From Cloacibacterium sp. (GTDB lineage Bacteria > Bacteroidota > Bacteroidia > Flavobacteriales > Weeksellaceae), in the NCBI GenBank assembly GCA_017995195.1, contig JAGOJI010000002.1, positions 1 through 57,242 on the forward strand: a stretch of DNA of 57,242 nt, in the 5' to 3' direction. Both the position numbers and the translations under genes were made by a program. The notes beneath the pieces are model-generated. The model was given only the letters and a program-made list of their open reading frames with translations. It was not told where the DNA came from and searched no databases. Below, piece by piece: positions 1-8,758 of the stretch (position 1 is the first letter of the stretch; each line of letters begins with the position of its first letter).

Positions 1-86
1 ACAAAACTAAACTTTTTCAAATATGATTTTTTTTCTTTAAAAGCAAAAAAAATGTTTTTATCGACTATATTTGAAAACCGAAAACA

Positions 87-209
87 CTATCTAAGGAAAA
101 GTCCACTTTCTTTTGAAGACATACAAAATTGAGAATCATCATTAGCAATAGAAAAATCTAATTTTTCTAAAGTAGAAGTAAATAAATCAAATTCTTCAAA
201 AAGTCCCAT
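87..209 (-). CDS. possible small protein of the island (40 aa)
   Basis: An ATG at 209 opens a 40-residue frame that begins MGLFEEFDLFTSTLEKLDFS and ends at a TAG at 87-89. The N-terminus is amphipathic and acidic, which looks more protein-like than random AT-rich sequence. It lies downstream of the DUF3871 gene and its terminator. I do not recognise a family. It could equally be the surviving 5' end of a longer broken gene. Confidence 0.3.
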   Translation of the reverse strand: MGLFEEFDLFTSTLEKLDFSIANDDSQFCMSSKESGLFLR

Positions 210-263
210 AATTTACAAAAATAATTCTTTTTTCTCTCTTAATGATACTTAATTTTAGAAAAA

Positions 264-289
264 TCCACCTTGTATTTTTACAAGGTGGA
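264..289 (-). terminator. intrinsic terminator after the DUF3871 gene
   Basis: An 11-bp perfect stem (264-274 with 279-289) and a TTTT loop lie just past the DUF3871 stop codon. Read on the minus strand it is followed by a T-rich tract, as expected for an intrinsic terminator. Confidence 0.75.
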
Positions 290-294
290 AAAAA

Positions 295-1533
295 CTAACT
301 CAAAAACCAATGATAATCAGAATTACCATTGAGAGTTTTTTGAATACCTTTTGAAAATTCAAAAGCATTCAAATTTCTATCCAAAAAAGTATCAATGTAC
401 GAAGATTTATTTGCTTGTGTGAATAAATTGAATACACTCCAAAGATTAATCCTTCCATCTTCCATTCTGCTGAAATTCTTGTCCTCGTAGTAATCCTTTG
501 CCATAGCGTTGATATGGCTGTCATTAAAATTTAGTTCAGGAATTTTCAATTTTTCAACTTTAGGCAAATGCTGATAAAGTCTGCTTCTCCCAATGAGCTG
601 TGCAAATTGGTGTTCAGAAAGATAATCCTGTGTAAGCTCCTTCATTTCCATTAGATGTAATTCTGCATTATAATTCTGCATTATTTCTAGGGATTTTTTC
701 TGTAGTTCCAATGCATTGGAAACCCGTAAATCTTCTACAAACCCATCTGAATTCACACAAAGGTTCATACATACGCAATTTTGAAACCCAATAAAAAACT
801 TGAACTTTTCCAAAGTCTTCTTATTGTACAAATTTTCTTGGTTGTAACTTCTCACACCACCTACACAAAGAGAAATCTCATTTCCATTAACTAGATGTTT
901 AATACTTGGAATTTTCACAATAAATGCCATTCTCTCATAATAAATGGTTTTTTCGTGTTCAAGTAAATCTTTGGCATTTTTGTAAACTGCTTCTGGAACT
1001 CTACCCTTAACAATGTGGCTTACCCTAATTTCAGGTTCTGCAATACTTTGGTAGGGAAACAATTTTGAAACTGAATCATACACTACATCAATAAATTCTT
1101 GGTGTGCAATTGTTTTTTCATTGTCCTTGCTGAAAACAGGTATAATGCAATCATTTCTTAAATGTTCCAATTCAACATCTAAAGTATTTGCCACAATGAA
1201 AGGCTTTTCTTTAGATTCCTCTTTGTAGTCTGGCTTGTTGGCAATGCTACTTTCAGTTTTTTGCAATAAAAAAGGCTGAACTAAATTTTTAGTTTCAACC
1301 TCTCTGTATTCTAGTTCATTTGGATGTGAACTTTGGATTATTTCTGAATTAGCCACATTCATCTTACTTGGGTAAAATACTTCTGCATCTTCAAAATCTT
1401 CATCATCAAGAAATATATCCCGAATTGATTTCTTTTCCTTTACATTATCTTTTACACTTCTCATCTGTAAAGTATCTACTGAATCAATATTCCCTATTAT
1501 GCTAGTAGATTTATTGAAATTTTGATTTTCCAT
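295..1533 (-). CDS. DUF3871 family protein
   Basis: A protein of about 412 residues that matches my memory of DUF3871, a family found on Bacteroidota mobile elements. Recognisable stretches are the central CIIPVFSKDNE block, RVSHIVKGRVPEA, YYERMAFIVKIPSI, GGVRSYNQENLYNKK, IGFQNCVCMNLCV, FAQLIGRSRLYQHLP and a C-terminal region rich in N, Y and W. Its function is unknown. The frame extends 19 codons upstream to 1590, but the ATG at 1533 (MENQNFNK) reduces the overlap with the upstream ATPase gene to 23 bases and is preferred. It is probably co-transcribed with that ATPase and ends at a terminator at 264-289. Confidence 0.85.
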   Translation of the reverse strand: MENQNFNKSTSIIGNIDSVDTLQMRSVKDNVKEKKSIRDIFLDDEDFEDAEVFYPSKMNVANSEIIQSSHPNELEYREVETKNLVQPFLLQKTESSIANKPDYKEESKEKPFIVANTLDVELEHLRNDCIIPVFSKDNEKTIAHQEFIDVVYDSVSKLFPYQSIAEPEIRVSHIVKGRVPEAVYKNAKDLLEHEKTIYYERMAFIVKIPSIKHLVNGNEISLCVGGVRSYNQENLYNKKTLEKFKFFIGFQNCVCMNLCVNSDGFVEDLRVSNALELQKKSLEIMQNYNAELHLMEMKELTQDYLSEHQFAQLIGRSRLYQHLPKVEKLKIPELNFNDSHINAMAKDYYEDKNFSRMEDGRINLWSVFNLFTQANKSSYIDTFLDRNLNAFEFSKGIQKTLNGNSDYHWFLS

Positions 1534-2503
1534 TTTGCGAAAAGTTATTTGGATTGGACAAATTGATGATGAGTGATTTCTTGGCTTCAAAATCCACTCT
1601 TAAACTCTCCTGAAATTGAGGAAATTGTTTGTATAAGGCAAGTAGTTCCTTTACTGAATTACAGCCCTGTATTGCCTCGTAAACCTCTTTTTCAGATACA
1701 TTAAGTGTACTTTGCTGTAAAGGTGTGATGGTTTCAAATGCTTCACTTGGATTTACTTTTGGAAGTTCATTATTTTTTTGGGGTTGGGAATTATTTTCAA
1801 CCCTAACAGTATTTTTGGAAATCTCTGTCTTTGCACCCGAATTACACCATTCCAAAATCTCCTTTCCTGTCTTTTCAGAAATAGTAAATTCTGGCTTACC
1901 CATAAACAAACCTGTTCTGTCTTTGCTTGATACTGCAAAATGCTTAATATCAACATCAAAAACCAAAGTAAACTCATAATCCAATCCATCTCTTTGGACT
2001 GATTTTAAACCTACTTTTTCGGGAATGAATTTGCCATCTTTTTGGTTCAAAACATAATCTTGTTTAGTCCTCATGGTAGCAATAATATGTGCATTGGTCT
2101 GTAGGATTTTATCTACAAAAGCTTTTTGTCTTGGAGTAACTTTTGCCCAATTTGTAAATGAGTTTCCTGCCAATTTGGAATGAAAATCCAATAACTCATC
2201 CCACTCGTGAGAAATGGAATCAATAATAATCACTTCAATTCCTGCTTTCTCACATACTTCAATGGCTTTGATGTAGTTTTCTGGTGTAAATGGCGGAGCT
2301 AATGAAAGTACATTGTAATTACCTAAATGTGCATATAAATCTGCACTTCCATTTTCTGTGTCTATAATGGCAACTTTGGAAAAGTCTCCATTAGTTAGTC
2401 CTTTGGCAAGTAGTAGGCTTGAATAAGTCTTACCACTTCCTGCACATCCTTGCAAGCCAATTTTTATCTTGGCTTGTCTGCGTTCTGATTGTCTTAACTG
2501 CAT
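1511..2503 (-). CDS. phage-type AAA family ATPase (RecA/Sak4-like)
   Basis: A 330-residue P-loop ATPase. Walker A is GCAGSGKT at residues 19-26. A Walker B-like IIIDS lies near residue 94, followed by SHEWDELL. The middle has a conserved RTKQDYV motif and KVGLKSVQRDGLDYEF, both typical of the phage AAA_24/Sak4-like family that supports single-strand annealing or recombination. The C-terminal third is low-complexity and variable. It overlaps the DUF3871 gene by 23 bases, so the two probably form a translationally coupled pair. A role in element replication or recombination is inferred. Confidence 0.8.
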   Translation of the reverse strand: MQLRQSERRQAKIKIGLQGCAGSGKTYSSLLLAKGLTNGDFSKVAIIDTENGSADLYAHLGNYNVLSLAPPFTPENYIKAIEVCEKAGIEVIIIDSISHEWDELLDFHSKLAGNSFTNWAKVTPRQKAFVDKILQTNAHIIATMRTKQDYVLNQKDGKFIPEKVGLKSVQRDGLDYEFTLVFDVDIKHFAVSSKDRTGLFMGKPEFTISEKTGKEILEWCNSGAKTEISKNTVRVENNSQPQKNNELPKVNPSEAFETITPLQQSTLNVSEKEVYEAIQGCNSVKELLALYKQFPQFQESLRVDFEAKKSLIINLSNPNNFSQNGKSKFQ

Positions 2504-2569
2504 ACAGTTTTAAATTTAAAAAGGTTAATAAAATTGTGAATGGAAATATTATGGATTCATATTAAAATG

Positions 2570-2603
2570 AAAAATCCCTACAGAAAATTCTGTAAGGATT
2601 TTT
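2570..2603. terminator. bidirectional intrinsic terminator
   Basis: A 34-base hairpin with A5 on one side and T5 on the other, so it would work in both directions. The stem has one mismatch. It lies between the helicase-like gene and the ATPase gene, which suggests the latter has its own promoter. Confidence 0.6.
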
Positions 2604-2611
2604 GTTCTAGT

Positions 2612-2660
2612 TCGTCCACAAATTAAAAACTCATATATAGAATTTGTAAAGTGTGGACGA
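2612..2660. repeat. inverted repeat of 9 bp with nested second stem
   Basis: TCGTCCACA (2612-2620) is repeated inverted as TGTGGACGA (2652-2660). Inside it is a nested AAATT/AATTT pair. It lies just past the stop of the helicase-like gene and beside the terminator at 2570-2603. It could be a protein-binding site, a processing hairpin or part of an element origin. The sequence alone does not decide. Confidence 0.5.
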
Positions 2661-2669
2661 GATGTTGTT

Positions 2670-5212
2670 TTAATTATTTCTTGTAAATCTTTTTATTGAT
2701 TCAATTTGCTCATCAGTTAATTCTATTGGTTCGTAGCCATCAGGAAAATCATAATCAGGTGGCAATACATAATTTACAACTTGGGAATGTTCTGGTAAAG
2801 GTTTTATAAACTTTACTTTCTTTACATTTTCTCTGGTTCCTGTAGGAAGTTTACCCTTTTCTAAAATAAATAATTCATTGGACAAAATAGAATAAACAAC
2901 CTCTATTTGCTGGGATTCACTTTTATTAGCTAGCCTTTCTTTAAAACTGAATTTTTTGAAAAAATCATCTTCATTAAGTAAAAACTGAACAAGTCTTCTA
3001 AATTCAGGTAGCTCATGCTCAGAAATAAAATTTTCTGATGGTTTATTTTTTATGTATTGAATGTCACTCTCATTTCTTGTAGAGTAAATCTGGATTGAAT
3101 CAATGATTTTCTGTCTAAAATTTCCTAAAAATTTAAAAATTTTAATCCTTTCTTTTTCTGATTCATTGGTGTTGAAATTTTCCACATTTAGATTTTGTGA
3201 ATGTGAAATGGCTTCCAATAAAAATTGGCTTCTATCATAACTTCCATCAACTAGCTCTCCTTCTTTTTTGAATTTGATACGATTTAAAGGATTGTTTGGA
3301 TAGCCAAAATGCTGCACAAATCCTAAAAGTTGACCTTCAAAATATTTACTTGAGGTTGAAGTTCCATCTTTTAGGAGATTTACAACTTTTCCTTCACTTG
3401 TTTTTAGTTTCACCTCACACATTTCAAACAAATCATCTCTAAACTGCTTGTAGAAATAAGCATCATTCAAAAAATAATACAAACTCATCCTATCATCATC
3501 AAAGAAATATACTTTATCACAAAATTCTTTCAGCCCTTTTTGGATTTCTCCATAATTTAGAATAAGTTCTTGCTTTGCAAATCCTCCCACAAATTTACAG
3601 TTGATGAATTGATTTGTTACAGCACAATAAGTAATGTAAGCAGATAAATCTCCACCAAAAAATAGGGTTTTATTTACAAAATAATCCTCACTATCAGAAA
3701 GTTTGTATAGTTTGTATTCTGGAAAATCTAATCTAACCTTATTTGGTCTTTCAAGATTTTTGACAAAGGCAATTTCATCTTTGATATTGGCTTTTAAAGT
3801 ATTTTCATAAAAATTAAAAAACATATTGTCTTGCTCTGCCAAAGGAATGTATTTGGTTTTTTCTTCAACCTCTGAACTGTCTTTAACCCTTTCGTAAAAT
3901 TCTTTAAATTGCTCGTGTTGTTCTTCCTCTTCAAATATTAAAGTGTCATAATCAAACTCTTTGGGCTTTGGTAAAATAATGTGAATTTCTCCCTTTTTCC
4001 TCTGTCTTGCAAGTGCTTGAATAATTGAATTTATACCACTTGAGAAAATTCCGTAATTATTTTTGAAAGGCATTTTTGCTCCTTTTGGTGGCATTATGAT
4101 TACAAAGGCGTGGTTTTCTTTTTCTATGCTTACACCAGATTTGAAGTTTGTCCCAATATTGCACATATTATTATCAAATATGTTTTCAGCAGGTTCATTA
4201 AAGGGTCTTTGATTATCCGCGTTTTCAGAAGTACAATCATTAATTTTTCCAAATTTTTCTTTAAGTTTTTTCCCAATTACTTTGTCAGAAATTATAGATT
4301 TAGCCAATGTTTTAGAGTAACAGAGAATATCTAAATCTTTTCCTCTAGCCAAAAGGTTTTCTATTGTATTTCTTATTTCATAAGTAGTGCTTAAAAATTT
4401 GTGTGAAGAACTATAGTAAAGAAATAATTTGCTTTGATTTTCTCTAATCCTTAATCTTGGAAATTCAACAACATAGATTTTTTTATCTGTGAGTTCAGCC
4501 AAATATTCAATTACTACAAATGATGCTTCTGTAAAGGTAGCACTTATGATAAAATTCTTATGAGCTACATTTTTCCACTTCCATAAATTGAATAGATATT
4601 CTTCTTTAAAATTCTGTATGGTATCATGAATTTCATCAAAAATGAAGATTACTTTTCTTCCTTTATTCTCACAATCTGCTATAAGGTCATTAAGGTATTT
4701 TCTTTTCTTGTCAGAGTTTTTATAACTGTCCTCGCCAGGATTTCCAAGTAGAGTATTTGCGGTAATTACATGTACTTTCTTGTCTGTGTAGGACTCCCTG
4801 CTTCTGCCAATCTTGTTGTAGTTGTAAATTTGGTTTTTAGGTATCTTTCCATCAGTATGAATGTCATTTACATATTGCTCAACCAAACTTACAAACGGAG
4901 TTGCCACAATTATCAAATAATCTTGTTTTTTATCTTCATAAAACCTTTTTATAGTTTGAATTATTGCGTAAGATTTTCCATTTCCAACAGGTGCCTTATC
5001 ACCATTGTATCCTTTTCTTCCAAGTTGATTAAACCCTGTAAATCTTCATTGAGATACCTGCTCCTATTTTCATTATGAACTTTTTTTACAAAAGAAAATC
5101 CATTTTGATTTTTTACTATAGTAAATGTTTCTTTTCTTACACTGAAATCATCTCTCCTAATTTTTTTATACTCAATAGGAAAATCTTCAAAATATTTGTT
5201 TGGTAAATCCAT
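2670..5212 (-). pseudogene. DEAH-box helicase-like gene broken by a -1 frameshift
   Basis: Two reading frames together encode one superfamily 2 helicase-like protein of about 848 residues. The first frame (start ATG 5212, MDLPNKYFEDF) runs to 4961. The second is open from about 5050 to 2670 and contains Walker A (APVGNGKSYA, encoded near 4970-4995), motif Ia (VATPFVSLVEQ), the DEIH box and motif III (SATFT). The frames meet at the short A run at 5040-5042; adding one base there joins NED to FTGFNQLGRKG. The longest uninterrupted frame begins with a TTG at 4916, after Walker A, so that product alone would lack the ATP-binding loop. The C-terminal half is unfamiliar. A sequencing error is possible. 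Confidence 0.75.
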
Positions 5213-5217
5213 AGGCA

Positions 5218-5260
5218 CTATTTAACTGCCTTGTAAATTTACTACAAAGCAGTTAAATAG
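5218..5260. repeat. 12-bp inverted repeat between integrase and helicase genes
   Basis: CTATTTAACTGC (5218-5229) is repeated inverted at 5249-5260, with a nested TTGTA/TACAA pair in the loop. It follows the integrase stop codon (5267) and touches the helicase-like start. There is no T tract, so it may be a processing hairpin or operator and not an intrinsic terminator. Confidence 0.55.
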
Positions 5261-5266
5261 GGAAAT

Positions 5267-6463
5267 TTACTTTAGTTTCTTGGCAAGATTTATCATCTGT
5301 TCGCTCACTTTCTTCTGAACCACTTTAGCATAATGTCCTTGTGTAATACTGATTTCAGAATGTCCCAATAATTCAGATACAATTTCCATAGGTACATCAT
5401 TAAAAAGTAAAACAGTTGAAGCAAAAGTTTTTCTAGCCAGATGATGAGTTAAATGTTTCTTAATCCCCACTATTTGAGCAATTTCCTTTAAGTAAGAATT
5501 AAATCTCTGATTTGAAACAACAGGTAATAATTCCTCATTTTCTGAGTATTTGTCCAAAATATCCTTTGCTCTTGAAAGCAAGGGAATGGAGTATTTTCTG
5601 TCTGTTTTCTGTCTTGTAATACTTATCCATTGTTGCTGGTCAAAACCTGTGATAATGTCACTTTTCTTTAAGTTTGCCATTTCAGTATAGGGTAATCCTG
5701 TGTAACAGCAAAAGATAAACATATCTGCAACTTGTTGTAACCTTTCAGAAGCAAATTGATGTTCCTCAAGTTCCTTTAGTTCTTCCGTAGTTAGAAAAAC
5801 TACTTCTTTCTTTGGCTTATGGGTTTTGTATAGTAGAAAAGGGTCTTTCACCAAATAATCTAAGCCCACAGCTAATTTTATCATCTGTCTAAATCTTTGA
5901 ATAGTTTTGTAAACAGTGTGAGGCTTAAACTTTTTCTCTGCTTTTAAGTAGTACTCAAACTCATTGATAAAGCTCATTTTCAGATTTTTAAGTGGATAAT
6001 CCTTCTTTCTAAATTGGCTCCAAATAAATGTTTCTGTATGCTTTCTTGTTTGTGTAAACTTGGCAATAGATACAACAGTTGTAGATATTCCAATTAGTTT
6101 TGTCTGCCTTGCAATATGCAGGTCAAACATTTCCAATACAGTTCTTTCTTTATCTAGTTTTTCTCCCTTTGATTTTTTATAAATATCTTCAGCAGTAAAA
6201 CTAGTTTCTTGAACTTGTAGGAACAAAAAAGCCTGATTAATATTTTGTTTAATCAGACTTAGTTGTGTATTAATAAAGTCATTATCTTTGTTAGATGGTC
6301 TCACTTCTTGTGCAGAATTAAACCATTCTTTAGGTCTTGTAAATAGCCCAGTTGAAAATTCATATCTTTTTTTTTCGAGGGTAATTCTGCACCTAATTGA
6401 ACACTTTCCAGATTGGTTCAGCCTGCTTTTAGCCAAAACAAAGGTTATTTTGATATTTTTCAT
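5267..6463 (-). CDS. tyrosine-type site-specific integrase
   Basis: A 398-residue integrase with the usual Bacteroidota layout: an N-terminal arm-binding domain (about 1-100), a SAM-like core-binding domain (about 105-205) and a catalytic domain (about 215-398). Catalytic residues seen are K286, H341-x-x-R344, H368 in LGHSE and the nucleophile Y378. The first catalytic arginine, expected after TGL, is proline here (P258 in CYTGLPYTEM). IntDOT of CTnDOT is known to function without this arginine, so loss of activity cannot be assumed. The gene lies next to tRNA-Val and would excise and integrate the island. Confidence 0.92.
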   Translation of the reverse strand: MKNIKITFVLAKSRLNQSGKCSIRCRITLEKKRYEFSTGLFTRPKEWFNSAQEVRPSNKDNDFINTQLSLIKQNINQAFLFLQVQETSFTAEDIYKKSKGEKLDKERTVLEMFDLHIARQTKLIGISTTVVSIAKFTQTRKHTETFIWSQFRKKDYPLKNLKMSFINEFEYYLKAEKKFKPHTVYKTIQRFRQMIKLAVGLDYLVKDPFLLYKTHKPKKEVVFLTTEELKELEEHQFASERLQQVADMFIFCCYTGLPYTEMANLKKSDIITGFDQQQWISITRQKTDRKYSIPLLSRAKDILDKYSENEELLPVVSNQRFNSYLKEIAQIVGIKKHLTHHLARKTFASTVLLFNDVPMEIVSELLGHSEISITQGHYAKVVQKKVSEQMINLAKKLK

Positions 6464-6504
6464 AGGTGTTTAAATTTTAGAATAGTTGATGAATAGGGGC
6501 TTTA

Positions 6505-6579
6505 GAATGCACACCTTAATGATTTGAATGCACACCAAGTTGTACACCTAAAAGGTGTAAAAATAGGCTGAATGCACAC
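6505..6579. repeat. three direct repeats GAATGCACAC upstream of the integrase
   Basis: The core GAATGCACAC occurs at 6505, 6526 and 6570; the first two copies continue with C. Start-to-start distances are 21 and 44 bases, close to two and four helical turns, so the copies would face the same side of the DNA. An inverted pair TACACCT/AGGTGTA sits between copies 2 and 3 (6543-6549 and 6553-6559). Their place between integrase and tRNA suits integrase arm-type or excisionase sites, or an operator for the integrase promoter. Confidence 0.6.
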
Positions 6580-6644
6580 TTTTTTGAGAAACTTGTAAGA
6601 TTTAGAAAATCTTTATAAACCCTTATGAACAAAGGATTATAAAC

Positions 6645-6672
6645 AAAAAAATCTCAGATTTCTCTGAGATTT
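6645..6672 (-). terminator. intrinsic terminator of tRNA-Val
   Basis: A 10-bp perfect stem (6649-6658 with 6663-6672, loop TTTC) begins three bases after the tRNA 3' end. On the minus strand a run of seven T follows. Confidence 0.8.
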
Positions 6673-6674
6673 TG

Positions 6675-6749
6675 TGGGTCCTGAGGGATTCGAACCCCCG
6701 ACCCTCTGGGTGTAAACCAGATGCTCTGAACCAACTGAGCTAAGAACCC
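6675..6749 (-). tRNA. tRNA-Val (anticodon UAC)
   Basis: A complete cloverleaf reads on the minus strand: acceptor GGGTTCT pairing with AGGACCC, D arm GCTC/GAGC, anticodon stem TCTGG/CCAGA with loop TTTACAC (anticodon TAC), and T arm GGGGG-TTCGAAT-CCCTC. The discriminator is A and CCA is not encoded. It has its own promoter at 6769-6798 and a terminator just downstream. The 3' half is the likely attachment core of the neighbouring island, which leaves the gene intact. Confidence 0.95.
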
Positions 6750-6768
6750 TTTCTGAATTTTGGTGATG

Positions 6769-6798
6769 CAAAGATAGTGCATTTTTTTATTTCTGCAA
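6769..6798 (-). promoter_or_regulatory. promoter of tRNA-Val
   Basis: On the minus strand TTG (6798-6796) is followed by exactly 19 bases and then TATCTTTG (6776-6769). This is a full match to the Bacteroidota consensus TTG-N19-TAnnTTTG. Transcription would start about 13 bases before the tRNA. The promoter overlaps the 3' end of folC. Confidence 0.75.
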
Positions 6799-8037
6799 AT
6801 TTTTTTCTAAAAATTCTCCTACCACAAAGTTGCTGCCGCCCACAAAAATCATTTCTCCGTTTTTAATGTTCTGAATCGCAGAAAGATACCCCGACTGCAC
6901 GTCATCAAAAATTTTATAATTTATTTTTGATATTTTTAATAATTCTTTATAATCTTTCGGGTGACGACCACGATTGATACTCGGTTTTACAAAATAGTAT
7001 GATGCGTTTTTAGGCAAAATTTTCAAAACTTCGTCTATTTTCTTTTCCTGTACAAAACCTAAAACAATATGTTTTTTCTTCGGAATTTCTTCTAATTGTA
7101 CAAAAACCATTTCCAATCCTGCTTGATTGTGAGCGGTATCGCAAATAATGAGCGGTTCTTCTGAAAATTGAAACCAACGACCGATAAATCGGGTGTTTTT
7201 ATAAACATTCAACAATCCGTTTTGTATGTTTTCATCGGAAACATTTAAGCCTGTTTTTTTCAATTCTTCAACCAAAGCAAGCACAACACGAATGTTTTTT
7301 TGCTGATAATTTCCATTTAAATCGGACTTTAATTCCGTTTTAATTAAAGTTGCATCAATAAATTCAGCGTGAAGTTTCTTCGCCCTGTTTTCAATGATTT
7401 CTTTAACCGGTATATTCTCGTCACCGGAGACAATGGGCGTGTTTTCTTTGATGATTCCAGCTTTTTCAACTGCGATTTCCTGCAATGTTTCACCCAAAAT
7501 ATCTTGGTGATCCAGCTGTACATTGGTAATCGCCGAAACGAGCGGATTGATGATGTTGGTGGAATCCAATCTACCGCCCAAACCTACTTCTATAATGGCA
7601 AAATCCACCTGTTTTTGGCTGAAATACTCAAATGCCATAACAGTGGTGAATTCAAAAAAAGAAGGAAGAATATCTTTGGGGATATTTTTTAGCTTTTGAA
7701 TGAAATGATAGACAAATTCTTTATCGCAATTCTCTCCGTTGACTTTGATTCTTTCGGTAAAATCAATGAGATGTGGCGAGTTGTAAATCCCGATTTTGTA
7801 GCCCGATTCCTGCAAAACAGAAGCCAACATATTGCTTGTAGACCCTTTTCCGTTGGTTCCGCCAATGTGAATGGTTTTGAGTTTTTCCTGTGGATTTCCA
7901 AAAAATTCGCAGAGTTTTTTGATATTGTCTAAGCCTGGTTTGTACGCCTTTTTACCATCGGTTTGGTAGTTGGGCATTTGTACGAAAAGCCAGTCTATAG
8001 CCTTTTGATAAGATTCTGATGATTGATTTTCCTGCAT
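6787..8037 (-). CDS. folC: dihydrofolate synthase / folylpolyglutamate synthase
   Basis: A Mur ligase-type enzyme of 416 residues that adds glutamate to dihydropteroate and to reduced folates. The ATP-binding loop is seen as IHIGGTNGKGSTSNM near residues 58-72. It is followed by YNSPHLIDFTERIKVNG and the conserved EVGLGGRLDSTN block. The C-terminal domain contains CDTAHNQAGLE. The frame extends three codons further up to a TTG, but the ATG at 8037 (MQENQSS) fits better. It is the last gene of a probable exbB-tonB-folC unit. Confidence 0.95.
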   Translation of the reverse strand: MQENQSSESYQKAIDWLFVQMPNYQTDGKKAYKPGLDNIKKLCEFFGNPQEKLKTIHIGGTNGKGSTSNMLASVLQESGYKIGIYNSPHLIDFTERIKVNGENCDKEFVYHFIQKLKNIPKDILPSFFEFTTVMAFEYFSQKQVDFAIIEVGLGGRLDSTNIINPLVSAITNVQLDHQDILGETLQEIAVEKAGIIKENTPIVSGDENIPVKEIIENRAKKLHAEFIDATLIKTELKSDLNGNYQQKNIRVVLALVEELKKTGLNVSDENIQNGLLNVYKNTRFIGRWFQFSEEPLIICDTAHNQAGLEMVFVQLEEIPKKKHIVLGFVQEKKIDEVLKILPKNASYYFVKPSINRGRHPKDYKELLKISKINYKIFDDVQSGYLSAIQNIKNGEMIFVGGSNFVVGEFLEKNLQK

Positions 8038-8080
8038 GAAAAACAAGTCAATTTTAATGAGGTTAAAACAGTTGTTGTGG

Positions 8081-8746
8081 TTAGAATTTAATGGTATAAG
8101 TACCTGAAGAGTTGGTGTTTCCTTTTTCTGCCTTTACATATTTTCTAACGAGTGTTACCGCATTGTTTATAGCATCTCGATCCCTCAAACCATCTATTCT
8201 TTGGGCAGAAACCACATTTCCATTTTTATCCACAGTATAAGCTATAGTAATAGAACCTTTTGTTTTAACACTATGAGCAGGAAGCTTCCCTTTATAGTTC
8301 ATGGTTCCGGGAATACCGGCAATCAGCTTTCTGTCTACTCCTATTTTGCTTTCTTTAGGAGCTGCCACTTCTTTCTTTTGTTTTTCTTCGGCTAATTTTT
8401 TCTCTTCTGCGAGTTTTTTTTCGGTTTCCAACTTTTTCTCTTTGTCGGTTAATGCTTTTTCAGGTTTTTTTTCGGTTTTAGCACTGTCTTTTTTTACCAA
8501 ACTCTCCGTTTTTGCTTTCTCATCGGACGGCAAAGTCTCTACCGGAACTATTTCCGGCACATCAATCTGTGATGGACGAATACTATCTTGAACCGCTAAA
8601 AGAGAATCCGTATTGGTTTCTTTTGCCTTAGGCTCTGGATTATTTTGTTGAGTTGCTTGTACAGGAATAAAATACATTGCCGAAAAAGCCAATATAATAG
8701 CCAGTAGAGTAATGGCTGCACTTTTTATTTTATAAGAATTCTGCAT
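8081..8746 (-). CDS. TonB-like energy transducer
   Basis: A 221-residue protein with the architecture of TonB: one N-terminal membrane segment (about 10-28), a long charged periplasmic linker rich in K, E and A (about 35-135), and a C-terminal TonB-like domain (GSITIAYTVDKNGNVVSAQ to the end). It would couple the proton gradient to outer-membrane TonB-dependent receptors, of which four lie in this window. It starts 12 bases after the ExbB-like gene, so the two are surely co-transcribed. No ExbD partner is present in the cluster. Confidence 0.85.
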   Translation of the reverse strand: MQNSYKIKSAAITLLAIILAFSAMYFIPVQATQQNNPEPKAKETNTDSLLAVQDSIRPSQIDVPEIVPVETLPSDEKAKTESLVKKDSAKTEKKPEKALTDKEKKLETEKKLAEEKKLAEEKQKKEVAAPKESKIGVDRKLIAGIPGTMNYKGKLPAHSVKTKGSITIAYTVDKNGNVVSAQRIDGLRDRDAINNAVTLVRKYVKAEKGNTNSSGTYTIKF

Positions 8747-8758
8747 TGTTGAAAATAA

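Larger units (their letters stand above)
1..6675. mobile_element. end of a genomic island integrated at tRNA-Val
   Basis: All recognisable genes here belong to mobile-element families: DUF3871, a phage-type AAA ATPase, a DEAH helicase-like gene and a Bacteroidota tyrosine integrase. All are on the minus strand. The integrase start is about 210 bases from the 3' end of an intact tRNA-Val gene, the classic layout of a tRNA-targeting island. Housekeeping genes begin immediately on the other side of the tRNA. The left end is outside the window, so the second att repeat, total size and any conjugation genes cannot be seen. Whether it is an ICE, IME or prophage remnant is open. Confidence 0.75.

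Noticed and set aside
5030-5050. Programmed -1 frameshifting in the helicase-like gene
   Set aside because: No slippery heptamer of the X XXY YYZ type and no obvious downstream pseudoknot; a simple indel in the A run explains it better.
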